A DNA stretch of 64,000 bases, from the NCBI GenBank assembly GCA_965658355.1, contig CBFHRX010000001.1, forward strand, positions 1 to 64,000, given 5' to 3'. Below the pieces are notes generated by a model. It searched no databases. It was not told where the DNA came from and worked only from the letters and a program-made list of their open reading frames with translations. The DNA comes from UBA11891 sp965658355 (GTDB taxonomy: Bacteria > Bacteroidota > Bacteroidia > Flavobacteriales > Flavobacteriaceae). Below, piece by piece: positions 16,930 through 24,998 of the stretch. Within the stretch, counting starts at the first letter, position 1. Each line of letters begins with the position of its first letter. Position numbers and translations under genes: made by a program.

Positions 16930-17850
16930 GTGTCCAAGCCTTCTTCTCTCCAAGTATGGGTGTTGGCAGCAAGGTTGAGGACGTTACCGCTTTCCATAGC
17001 TGGCATCATAACAGGAAATGCACTTGCTCTAGAATCCGAAGCCTTTTCGTGGGTACTCTTTGCGGGCGCATTACTAACGGCCATTGCGTATCAAATTCTT
17101 TCAAATTTTGCGAATGACTATGGGGATGGAGTCAAAGGGACGGACAATGAGAATCGTATTGGACCCAAACGCGTACTGCAACAAAAATTAATTTCACCCA
17201 AGCAGCTCTACAATGCGATCATCATTACTGCCCTAGTAGCCTTTGCTCTTTCAGTCGCTCTTGTATATACCGCCTTCGGGATTGAAAACCTAAAGTGGAT
17301 GGGGCTTTTTTTGGCTTTATCAGCCGCTGCAATTTGGGCAGCGTATCATTACACAGTTGGAGAAAGTGCTTATGGATATTATGCTTTGGGAGATGTCTTT
17401 GTCTTTCTTTTTTTTGGGTTTGTTGCTGTTGGAGGCGCCTATTTTTTGCAAACACAAAAGCTGACTGTTGAAGTCGTTTATTGGGCGATAGCAATAGGAG
17501 GATTAAGTGTTGGCGTATTGAATCTCAATAATATGCGCGATACAGAAAATGATGTACAGTCAAATAAAAAAACAATCGCCAATACCTTAGGCTTTAACAA
17601 GAGTAGGATGTATCACTATTTTCTACTTCTTATAAGCAACGTTTCATTGGTGTTCTCAATTCTTATCCACGATGATTTTGCGGGTATGGACACCTTACCA
17701 CTTGTCATTGCAATCCCTCTTGGTATGCAGTCTTTTGGGATCTCCAAGGTGTCGAATCCAAGGGACTACGATTCCTATCTAAAGCCGTTGGCCCTGACTA
17801 CCTTTATGTTATCACTTTTGCTTCTCATTAGTAAAGGGCTTGCGGCATGA
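16930..17850 (+). CDS. menA: 1,4-dihydroxy-2-naphthoate polyprenyltransferase
   Basis: 306-residue UbiA-superfamily membrane enzyme that prenylates dihydroxynaphthoate. The first Asp-rich motif reads NDYGDGVKGTDN (about 58-69) and the second is the NNMRDTENDVQSNKKT region (about 200-215); eight or so hydrophobic segments fit the UbiA topology. The start is a GTG one base after the menB stop; no ATG occurs until far inside the protein. It overlaps menC by four bases (ATGA). Product is demethylmenaquinone; the final methylase MenG/UbiE is not in this window. Confidence 0.93.
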   Translation: MSKPSSLQVWVLAARLRTLPLSIAGIITGNALALESEAFSWVLFAGALLTAIAYQILSNFANDYGDGVKGTDNENRIGPKRVLQQKLISPKQLYNAIIITALVAFALSVALVYTAFGIENLKWMGLFLALSAAAIWAAYHYTVGESAYGYYALGDVFVFLFFGFVAVGGAYFLQTQKLTVEVVYWAIAIGGLSVGVLNLNNMRDTENDVQSNKKTIANTLGFNKSRMYHYFLLLISNVSLVFSILIHDDFAGMDTLPLVIAIPLGMQSFGISKVSNPRDYDSYLKPLALTTFMLSLLLLISKGLAA

Positions 17851-18875
17851 AAGCACGAGCCATTAAACACACCCTGCTTTTCAAGCGTCCAAGCGGAACT
17901 TCCCGTGGGGTTCTTACAGAAAAAGACACTTATTTTCTTGTTCTTGAAAAGAATGGGAAAAAGGGAATAGGGGAGTGTGCTTTGTTACGCGGTTTGAGTA
18001 TGGATGATGTTCCTCAATACGAAGCAGTGCTAGAAGAATTATGTTTGCAATTGAATGCCGATGGTCTTACGGAATCCCTTTTGGAAAATTATCCGTCTCT
18101 TCAGATGGGACTAGAGATGGCAGTACGATCGTTGCACTCCAAATCCCCATTTGAATTATATCCCTCTGATTTTACAAAAGCTAAAAAAGACATCTCGATT
18201 AACGGGCTCGTTTGGATGGGCACGTTTTCTTTTATGCAACAGCAAATAGAAGAAAAAATAGCTTCAGGCTTTACTTGTATTAAGCTAAAGATTGGGGCCA
18301 TTGAATTTGAAAAAGAGCTTCGGCTATTAGAACAAATTCGTTCTCAATTTCCAGCAGATCAAATTGAGATAAGGGTGGATGCAAATGGTGCTTTTTCTCC
18401 TGAATCAGCCCTGTCAAAGCTAAAAGAGTTGTCGGCTTTTGAGCTGCATTCGATTGAACAACCGATTGCGGTAAATCAGCTAGAAGAAATGAAAACCCTT
18501 TGCGCTACTACACCACTAGCAATTGCCTTGGATGAAGAGTTAATAGGCGTTCGTAGTGATCAAAAAGCAGAATTACTGGAGCGGGTTCAGCCCCAGTATA
18601 TCATTTTAAAACCCTCTCTTCTTGGAGGTTTTAAAGCGACAAAAGAATGGATTGATTTAGCGGATAGACAAAATATTGGCTGGTGGATTACGAGTGCTTT
18701 AGAAAGTAATGTTGGGCTCAATGCTATTGCGCAATGGGCAGCCACCCTTTCAACAACAAGACCTCAAGGTTTGGGAACGGGAAGTCTCTTCACCAATAAT
18801 TTTACAAGTCCTTTAACAGTTGAAAATGGTTACCTTCGTTACGATCTCAACACAGCATGGGAAGTAAATTTGTAA
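17847..18875 (+). CDS. menC: o-Succinylbenzoate synthase
   Basis: 342-residue enolase-superfamily dehydratase converting SHCHC to o-succinylbenzoate. Catalytic landmarks: the KLKIG Lys-x-Lys pair (about 146-150), metal ligands in VDANGAF, EQPI and LDEELIG, the second catalytic Lys in IILKPSLLGG, and a WWITSALESNVGLNAIAQ strand at the barrel mouth. It overlaps menA by ATGA, indicating coupled translation, and is followed 3 bases later by the CPBP protease gene. The length is normal for MenC. Confidence 0.93.
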   Translation: MKARAIKHTLLFKRPSGTSRGVLTEKDTYFLVLEKNGKKGIGECALLRGLSMDDVPQYEAVLEELCLQLNADGLTESLLENYPSLQMGLEMAVRSLHSKSPFELYPSDFTKAKKDISINGLVWMGTFSFMQQQIEEKIASGFTCIKLKIGAIEFEKELRLLEQIRSQFPADQIEIRVDANGAFSPESALSKLKELSAFELHSIEQPIAVNQLEEMKTLCATTPLAIALDEELIGVRSDQKAELLERVQPQYIILKPSLLGGFKATKEWIDLADRQNIGWWITSALESNVGLNAIAQWAATLSTTRPQGLGTGSLFTNNFTSPLTVENGYLRYDLNTAWEVNL

Positions 18876-18878
18876 ACT

Positions 18879-19775
18879 ATGTTTTTAGAGCAAGTCCGAA
18901 AACCTACCAATACTTTTTTTAGCTACTTACTAGGGGTTTTTATTTTGTTATTGTTTACCGTCATTGGTCAAATCCCTATTTCATATGCTATTATAGCCTA
19001 TGCAGAGGGGGGAATAATCACCAGCGATCCAATAGCAATGTTAAATGCCATTCCGAGCAATCAGCGTCTTGTATTGCAACTCCTTCCCTTTGTGATAACC
19101 TTAATTGGGATGGTATTTATCAATCGGTTTTTGCATCAGCAACCTTTTAAACTATTGGTAAGCAGTCGAAAATCCCCTGACTGGAATCGCGTCTTGTTTG
19201 CTTTTTGTGTGTGGGGAGGCAGTACGGCTTTGTTATTAGGTGTCGGTTATTTGTTGGCCCCTGGTGATTATATTTTTAACTTTAAATGGACAACATTTTT
19301 ACCTTTACTACTATTGGGGACACTCCTTATTCCCATTCAAACATCTACAGAGGAAGTACTGTTTAGAGGCTATCTATTGCAGGGTTTTGGGGTGTTATTT
19401 AAAAACCGATGGGCGCCTTTACTAGCGACCTCCGTATTGTTTGGGAGTTTGCATTTTGCCAACCCCGAAGTGGATGAATTTGGATTGGGGATTATGGTCT
19501 ATTATATAGGGACTGGACTATTTTTAGGAGTCATCACCTTAGTTGATGAAGGCTTGGAATTGGCCCTCGGCTTTCATGCGGCTAATAATCTTATTGGTGC
19601 GTTGTTGATGAGCTCTGAATGGACGGCTTTCCAGACAGAATCAATCTTTATATTCACGGGACAGCCTAATCTTATGGGCGAAATCATACTGTCTTTAGGA
19701 ATTTGCTACCCTCTTATTTTCTATTTGTTTAAAAGAAGGTACCAATGGACCGCTATCACTCAAAAATTGATCTAA
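18879..19775 (+). CDS. CPBP/CAAX-type intramembrane metalloprotease
   Basis: 298-residue polytopic membrane protein of the CPBP (Abi/CAAX prenyl protease 2) family. The conserved EEVLFR motif (the two glutamates and arginine of EExxxR, about 159-164) is followed by FGSLHF with its His and a third motif HAANN, matching the glutamate/histidine set thought to bind the metal. About eight hydrophobic segments are visible. It sits 3 bases after menC and 62 bases before menE; its relation to quinone synthesis is unknown. Such proteins act in protein maturation, quality control or bacteriocin immunity. Confidence 0.88.
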   Translation: MFLEQVRKPTNTFFSYLLGVFILLLFTVIGQIPISYAIIAYAEGGIITSDPIAMLNAIPSNQRLVLQLLPFVITLIGMVFINRFLHQQPFKLLVSSRKSPDWNRVLFAFCVWGGSTALLLGVGYLLAPGDYIFNFKWTTFLPLLLLGTLLIPIQTSTEEVLFRGYLLQGFGVLFKNRWAPLLATSVLFGSLHFANPEVDEFGLGIMVYYIGTGLFLGVITLVDEGLELALGFHAANNLIGALLMSSEWTAFQTESIFIFTGQPNLMGEIILSLGICYPLIFYLFKRRYQWTAITQKLI

Positions 19776-19837
19776 AATCGAGCACATTATTCTGAAAGAA
19801 ACTCCTTAGCAATTAATAGATCTTTAAAATACTGCAA

Positions 19838-20899
19838 ATGAAAATCCCTCATTATTCAAAAATCCACAATCGATTTAAAATAAACGGCCATCATTACGAT
19901 CAGGGTGATTTGACCCAGGTGGCGTATAGCTTTATTAAAGAAGGGGACTCTTTTGAAGAAGTAATAGGTGTCTTTCTATTGGATTGGTTGGATGCGAGTG
20001 AAACGATAGAAGTTCAAACATCGGGCTCTACTGGGAAGCCAAAAAAAATAAAACTGGCCAAACAAGCGATGGTGAATTCTGCCGTTCGTACTGGTGATTT
20101 TTTTGATTTGCAAGTGGGTGCAAAGGCATTGCACTGTTTGCCAGTGGACTATATAGCCGGGAAAATGATGTTGGTTCGCGCCATGATACTTGGGCTGGAT
20201 CTTTATATCGTTGAACCTAAAATCAATCTTAAATGGCCGCAAATGCGTTTTGATTTTTGTGCGATGATCCCCCTTCAAGCTCAAAGTGTATTGTCTAATC
20301 TTGCTGATATAAAAACACTTTTAATAGGTGGCGCACCCATTCCTTCTACTCTTAAAAAGGAGTTGTTAAAGGGAGCGACAACTGTCTTTGAAACCTATGG
20401 TATGACAGAGACCATTACTCATATCGCCGTTGCAGCTGTTCATGAATCTACCTCCACCTTCGAGGTTCTCCCCGATATCCAAATATCAACGGACCAAGAC
20501 GATTGTCTTATCATTGAGGCTCCTCATTTGTCTAAAGATCCTATTCACACCCAAGATATTGTCGCTTTAAAAGGGAACGATACATTCCAATTAATAGGCA
20601 GAAAAAATAATGTAGTCAACTCTGCTGGGAAAAAGTTTTTTCCGGAACAGTTGGAAAAACAATTCGTATCCCTTCAATCGCCTTTCTTCTTTACAGGAAT
20701 TCCCGATGCCGAGCTGGGTCAAAAGTTGGTCTTAGTAGTAGAGTCAAGTTCGCTTCAAGAAAACGAGATAAAAGAATTGTTACTTTCAGATCTTGGCAGT
20801 GAAACGAATCGGTATGTAAAGGAGGTTTACACTTTAGAAGCATTTCGCTACACACCAACAGGAAAGATAGACCGTACTGCTACTGTAGCAATGCTATAG
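19838..20899 (+). CDS. menE: o-Succinylbenzoate-CoA ligase
   Basis: 353-residue ANL-superfamily ligase activating o-succinylbenzoate with ATP and CoA. The P-loop is QTSGSTGKPKKI (about 64-75), the adenylate motif ETYGMTETITHIA, and the hinge/C-terminal domain has the LIGRKNNVVNSAGKKFFPEQLE stretch and the catalytic Lys in PTGKIDR. At 353 residues it is shorter than the roughly 450 residues of E. coli MenE, with a reduced N-terminal domain. It ends the menaquinone cluster; its stop is 2 bases from the stop of the convergent carboxylase gene. Confidence 0.9.
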   Translation: MKIPHYSKIHNRFKINGHHYDQGDLTQVAYSFIKEGDSFEEVIGVFLLDWLDASETIEVQTSGSTGKPKKIKLAKQAMVNSAVRTGDFFDLQVGAKALHCLPVDYIAGKMMLVRAMILGLDLYIVEPKINLKWPQMRFDFCAMIPLQAQSVLSNLADIKTLLIGGAPIPSTLKKELLKGATTVFETYGMTETITHIAVAAVHESTSTFEVLPDIQISTDQDDCLIIEAPHLSKDPIHTQDIVALKGNDTFQLIGRKNNVVNSAGKKFFPEQLEKQFVSLQSPFFFTGIPDAELGQKLVLVVESSSLQENEIKELLLSDLGSETNRYVKEVYTLEAFRYTPTGKIDRTATVAML

Positions 20900-20901
20900 C
20901 C

Positions 20902-22530
20902 TTATACTTGAAGCAAACCCATATTGAATTTTTTTTCAATGGGAGCATTGTTGGCCGCTTCTATACCAAGAGATACCCATTTACGTGTGTCAGCCGGATT
21001 GATAATGGCATCCACCCACAAACGCGCGGCTGCATAGAGAGGTTTGGTTTGATTGCTGTAGCGATTCTCGATTTTTTCAAGCAGTTTTTTTTGCTCCTCT
21101 TCACTGATTTCTTTTCCCTTTTTCTTTTGTGCTGCCGCTTCAATTTGCAAAAGCACCTTGGCGGCTTGTGGACCTCCCATAACACCAATCTGTGCACTTG
21201 GCCAGGCCAAGATAAGTCTTGGGTCATAGGCCTTACCACACATGGCATAATTTCCAGCACCGTAGGAATTCCCCATGATTACGGTGAATTTTGGGACTAC
21301 AGAATTGGCAACAGCATTCACCATCTTAGCACCGTCTTTTATAATGCCCCCATGTTCAGATTTGCTGCCTACCATAAAGCCCGTTACATCTTGTAGAAAC
21401 ACTAAGGGAATTTTTCGTTGGTTGCAATTGGCAATAAAACGAGTCGCTTTATCAGCACTATCACTGTAGATAACCCCACCAAATTGCATTTCTCCCTTTG
21501 CATTTTTTGAGATTTGTCTTTGGTTGGCAACAATTCCTACAGACCATCCATCAATTCGGGCATAAGCTGTTATAAGTGTCTTCCCGTAATCGGGTTTGTA
21601 GGCCTCTAGGCTATTTTCATCTACTAAGCAGTCTAAAACATCAAAAGTATTGTAGGGTTGATTTCTCTCCCTGGGAAGTATTTTAACTAATTCTGTTGGC
21701 GGTTTACTCGGTTCTTTTCCTTCATTTCGATCAAAACCTGCTTTTGGAGACGCTCCGATTCGGTCCATTAAGGTGCGAATGCGTTCAAGTGCGGCGGTAT
21801 CGTTCTCGGCCTTATAATCCGTTACTCCGCTTATTTCACAATGTGTACTGGCACCACCCAGACTTTCATTGTCAATGCTCTCGCCAATAGCGGCTTTCAC
21901 CAAATAACTTCCTGCTAGAAAGATACTGGCTGTCTTATCTACAATCATCGCTTCATCAGACATTATAGGGAGGTAAGCACCACCTGCCACACAGCTCCCC
22001 ATGATTGCGGAAATTTGTACAATCCCTTCTGCACTCATTTGTGCATTGTTCCGAAAGATTCTCCCAAAATGGTCTTTGTCTGGAAAAATTTCGTCCTGCA
22101 TTGGAAGGTATACTCCCGCACTGTCTACCAAGTAGATGATTGGTAGCCTGTTTTCCATGGCTATTTCTTGGGCTCTAAGATTTTTTTTTCCGCTAATAGG
22201 AAACCAGGCTCCCGCTTTTACAGAAGCATCGTTGGCCACAATGACACTCAGGCGTCCAGCAATTTTACCAATGCCGCAAACGACGCCACCAGAGGGACAA
22301 CCACCGGCTTCTTTATACATGTCATGGCCAGCGAAACCCCCAATTTCAAAAAATGTTTCCCCTTTATCAACGAGAACGTCAATACGTTCGCGTGCCGTTA
22401 ATTTTCCTGCTGCTTTGATCTTGTCGAGTCTCTTTTTACCTCCGCCTAGTTTGATTTTTGCAAACAGTTGCTGTAAGTCGCTTACTAGTAATTTATTAAA
22501 GTCTGAATTTTTTTCGGAAGTGAGATCCAT
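20902..22530 (-). CDS. Acyl-CoA carboxylase beta subunit (carboxyltransferase)
   Basis: 542-residue biotin-dependent carboxyltransferase subunit transferring CO2 from carboxybiotin to an acyl-CoA. Both crotonase-like halves are present: the N-terminal GGGKKRLDKIKAAGKLTARERID and GSCVAGGAYLPIMSDEA motifs and the C-terminal VFLQDVTGFMVGSKSEHGGIIKDGAKM and GNSYGAGNYAMCGKAYDP motifs. The middle section resembles methylcrotonoyl-CoA carboxylase beta more than propionyl-CoA carboxylase, but substrate is not certain. No biotin-carboxylase/BCCP partner is adjacent. The ATG at 22530 is preferred over a TTG two codons upstream; a TATTTTTG box at 22548-22555 (minus) lies 17 bases before it. Confidence 0.9.
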   Translation of the reverse strand: MDLTSEKNSDFNKLLVSDLQQLFAKIKLGGGKKRLDKIKAAGKLTARERIDVLVDKGETFFEIGGFAGHDMYKEAGGCPSGGVVCGIGKIAGRLSVIVANDASVKAGAWFPISGKKNLRAQEIAMENRLPIIYLVDSAGVYLPMQDEIFPDKDHFGRIFRNNAQMSAEGIVQISAIMGSCVAGGAYLPIMSDEAMIVDKTASIFLAGSYLVKAAIGESIDNESLGGASTHCEISGVTDYKAENDTAALERIRTLMDRIGASPKAGFDRNEGKEPSKPPTELVKILPRERNQPYNTFDVLDCLVDENSLEAYKPDYGKTLITAYARIDGWSVGIVANQRQISKNAKGEMQFGGVIYSDSADKATRFIANCNQRKIPLVFLQDVTGFMVGSKSEHGGIIKDGAKMVNAVANSVVPKFTVIMGNSYGAGNYAMCGKAYDPRLILAWPSAQIGVMGGPQAAKVLLQIEAAAQKKKGKEISEEEQKKLLEKIENRYSNQTKPLYAAARLWVDAIINPADTRKWVSLGIEAANNAPIEKKFNMGLLQV

Positions 22531-22659
22531 GCTCAAATTTGTTTAAACAAAAATAGCAATTAAATAGTCCCATTCCGCGATTGTGTTTGACTTTCCTGTA
22601 AAAAGGAGAAACAAGACTTCTCAAAAAAACAACGATATTTGTGGGTTGAAACTGGATAC

Positions 22660-22839
22660 ATGAATTTGAACAAAAATAAAATATTTGGATACGCTGCCCT
22701 TGTCATGTTAGCAATAGGAATTGCAATTATTTTGGTAGGCGCCTATCTATACAAAGAATACGTAGTTGGATTTAGTCTTGTTGGAGTTGGTTTTATCGCT
22801 GTAGCATGGACCTTTAATGCCCTTAGGGGCCGAATATAA
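22660..22839 (+). CDS. Small two-helix membrane protein, upstream partner of ettA
   Basis: 59 residues from the ATG at 22660: a charged MNLNKNKIFG start, a hydrophobic helix (about 11-30, AALVMLAIGIAIILVGAYL), a short KEY turn and a second hydrophobic helix (about 34-54) ending in ALRGRI. A longer in-frame version from 22639 is less likely because the MNLNKNK start looks natural. The stop TAA is directly followed by the ettA ATG with no spacer, so both are probably on one transcript and translationally coupled. Function unknown; it looks like a small conserved flavobacterial membrane protein. Confidence 0.75.
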   Translation: MNLNKNKIFGYAALVMLAIGIAIILVGAYLYKEYVVGFSLVGVGFIAVAWTFNALRGRI

Positions 22840-24525
22840 ATGGCAGAGGACAAAAAAATAATTTTTTCAATGTCGGGGGTTTCCAAAACCTTTTCAGGAG
22901 CCAACCGACCCGTACTTAAAGACATTTACTTAAGTTTCTTTTATGGTGCTAAGATTGGCATCTTAGGACTTAATGGATCTGGGAAGTCTACTTTGTTAAA
23001 AATCATTGCTGGGGTTGATAAATCGTATCAAGGTGATGTTGTTTTTAACGCGGATTATAAGATTGGCTATCTGGAACAAGAGCCTCAAATGGAGGCTTCT
23101 AAAACTGTTTTAGAGGTTGTTAAAGAAGGTGTTTCTGATACGGTAGCAGTGCTGGATGAATACCATCAAATCAATGATCAATTTGGACTTCCTGAAGTTT
23201 ATGAAAATGCAGATAAAATGCAGCAGCTGATGGACAGACAAGCAAAACTTCAAGATGAGATTGATGCGCGCAATGCTTGGGAATTGGATACACAGCTTGA
23301 AATCGCCATGGATGCCCTGCGTACACCCCCAGCAGCTACTTCTATTAGTACCCTTTCAGGAGGTGAAAGAAGACGTGTTGCCCTATGTCGATTATTACTT
23401 CAAAAGCCCGATATTCTTCTCTTAGACGAGCCTACTAACCATTTAGACGCGGAGTCGGTTCATTGGCTGGAATATCATTTGGCACAGTACAGTGGTACTG
23501 TAATTGCGGTTACGCACGATCGCTACTTCCTTGATAATGTGGCCGGATGGATATTGGAATTGGATAGGGGAGAAGGAATCCCATGGAAAGGGAATTATTC
23601 CTCCTGGCTGGATCAAAAAGCCAAGCGATTGGCACAAGAGCAAAAGCAAGCTTCCAAGCGTCAGAAAACACTAGAAAGAGAGTTGGAATGGGTTCGTATG
23701 AATCCCAAAGGAAGACAGGCGAAACAAAAAGCACGTTTGAGTAATTATGACAAATTACTGAGCCAAGATCAGAAAGCAACAGAAGAAAAATTAGAGATCT
23801 ATATTCCGAACGGCCCCCGTTTAGGAACTGAAGTCATTGAAGCAAAAGGGGTCAAAAAAGCGTTTGGGGATAAACTGCTTTATGAAGATTTATCTTTCCG
23901 TTTACCACAAGCGGGTATTGTTGGGGTTATTGGGCCTAATGGGGCCGGTAAAACCACTCTGTTTAAATTGATTTTAGATCAATTAGCGCCCGATGCAGGA
24001 AGTTTTTCGCTTGGCGAAACTGTTAAAGTAGCCTATGTAGATCAATCACATGATTCTATAGATGCTGAAAAGTCCATTTGGGAGAATTTCAGTGACGGGC
24101 AAGACTTGATTATGATGGGTGGAAAGCAAGTCAATTCCCGTGCTTATTTGAGTAGGTTTAATTTTAGTGGGAATGAGCAAAATAAAAAAGTTTCTTCCCT
24201 GTCCGGAGGGGAGCGCAACCGCCTGCATTTGGCAATGGCGCTTAAAGAAGAAGGGAATGTTCTCCTTTTGGATGAGCCTACCAACGACTTGGATGTAAAC
24301 ACGCTTAGAGCGCTAGAAGAAGGCTTGGAAAACTTTGCGGGTTGTGGAGTGGTTATTTCTCACGACCGTTGGTTTTTAGATCGAATTTGCACACATATCT
24401 TGGCTTTTGAAGGCGATTCGCAAGTGTATTTCTTTGAGGGATCTTATTCCGATTACGAAGAAAACAAACGCAGTCGCTTGGGAACAGAGCTAAGTCCCAA
24501 AAGGATTAAATACAAGAAAATTTAG
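22840..24525 (+). CDS. ettA: Energy-dependent translational throttle protein EttA (ABC-F)
   Basis: 561-residue soluble ABC-F ATPase that binds the ribosomal E site and gates the first elongation cycles according to ATP/ADP. Two ABC cassettes are present, with Walker A motifs GLNGSGKST and GPNGAGKTT, signature motifs LSGGERRRVAL and LSGGERNRLHL, and Walker B LLLDEPTN in each. An arm insertion follows the start of domain 1 and a basic linker (about 268-310, rich in Lys/Arg with PKGRQAKQKARLS) joins the domains, both EttA features. The 3' end overlaps the convergent acetyltransferase gene by 4 bases (TTAG). Confidence 0.94.
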   Translation: MAEDKKIIFSMSGVSKTFSGANRPVLKDIYLSFFYGAKIGILGLNGSGKSTLLKIIAGVDKSYQGDVVFNADYKIGYLEQEPQMEASKTVLEVVKEGVSDTVAVLDEYHQINDQFGLPEVYENADKMQQLMDRQAKLQDEIDARNAWELDTQLEIAMDALRTPPAATSISTLSGGERRRVALCRLLLQKPDILLLDEPTNHLDAESVHWLEYHLAQYSGTVIAVTHDRYFLDNVAGWILELDRGEGIPWKGNYSSWLDQKAKRLAQEQKQASKRQKTLERELEWVRMNPKGRQAKQKARLSNYDKLLSQDQKATEEKLEIYIPNGPRLGTEVIEAKGVKKAFGDKLLYEDLSFRLPQAGIVGVIGPNGAGKTTLFKLILDQLAPDAGSFSLGETVKVAYVDQSHDSIDAEKSIWENFSDGQDLIMMGGKQVNSRAYLSRFNFSGNEQNKKVSSLSGGERNRLHLAMALKEEGNVLLLDEPTNDLDVNTLRALEEGLENFAGCGVVISHDRWFLDRICTHILAFEGDSQVYFFEGSYSDYEENKRSRLGTELSPKRIKYKKI

Positions 24526-24998
24526 TCGAGCTCTAGTTCCATTTTAATATTACCACGCTGATACGGACACTCCTGTTCCAAGGGGACTTCAATGTAGCCG
24601 TATTTCCGATAAAGATGGATTGAATTTTCCAAGCTCGTATTAGAGTACAAGACGATTTTTTTCCAGTGATGCTGCTCGGCAAATCGATTGGAGAAAGCCA
24701 TCATTTGGTTCCCAATACCATTTCCTCTATGCGATTTCCGAACAGCCATTTTAGTAAGTTCATAGACGCCTTCTGTTATTTTCATAAAGGCAAAAGTTCC
24801 GACCACCCTCTTCTCTTGAAGGACAAAAAAAATAAAGCCACCAGGGTCTAGGATTTGTGCTTCGCAGTCTTCTAATACTTTTTTATCGTAAGGCTCAACT
24901 TCAAAATATTCTTCAAGCCAATCCAAGTTTAGAGCGATAAACTCTTGCTTGTATTTTTCTTGAAAAGGGACAAATTGAATATTAGGCGCCACGTCCAA
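24522..24998 (-). CDS. GNAT-family N-acetyltransferase
   Basis: Up to 158 residues; substrate unknown. The acetyl-CoA-binding core reads VRKSHRGNGIGNQMM (motif A, R-x-x-G-x-G type) after a TKMAV strand, and the C-terminal LYRKYGY segment is the family's motif B. No ATG is available near the beginning; candidates are a TTG at 24998 or a GTG at 24992, both inside the last codons of fumC, so the start is uncertain. The short overlap implies cotranscription with fumC. Its stop overlaps the ettA stop. Confidence 0.85.
   Translation of the reverse strand: MDVAPNIQFVPFQEKYKQEFIALNLDWLEEYFEVEPYDKKVLEDCEAQILDPGGFIFFVLQEKRVVGTFAFMKITEGVYELTKMAVRKSHRGNGIGNQMMAFSNRFAEQHHWKKIVLYSNTSLENSIHLYRKYGYIEVPLEQECPYQRGNIKMELELD

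Noticed and set aside
18879..19775. CPBP protease as an immunity gene of a bacteriocin system
   Set aside because: No peptide precursor, transporter or modification enzyme is nearby; the neighbours are all menaquinone genes.
20908..21396. 162-codon plus-strand frame over the carboxylase gene
   Set aside because: Antisense to strongly conserved carboxyltransferase sequence.
22541..22548. GTTTAAAC palindrome before the carboxylase gene
   Set aside because: Eight bases of AT-rich palindrome are expected by chance in this genome and it has no second copy in the window that I could find.
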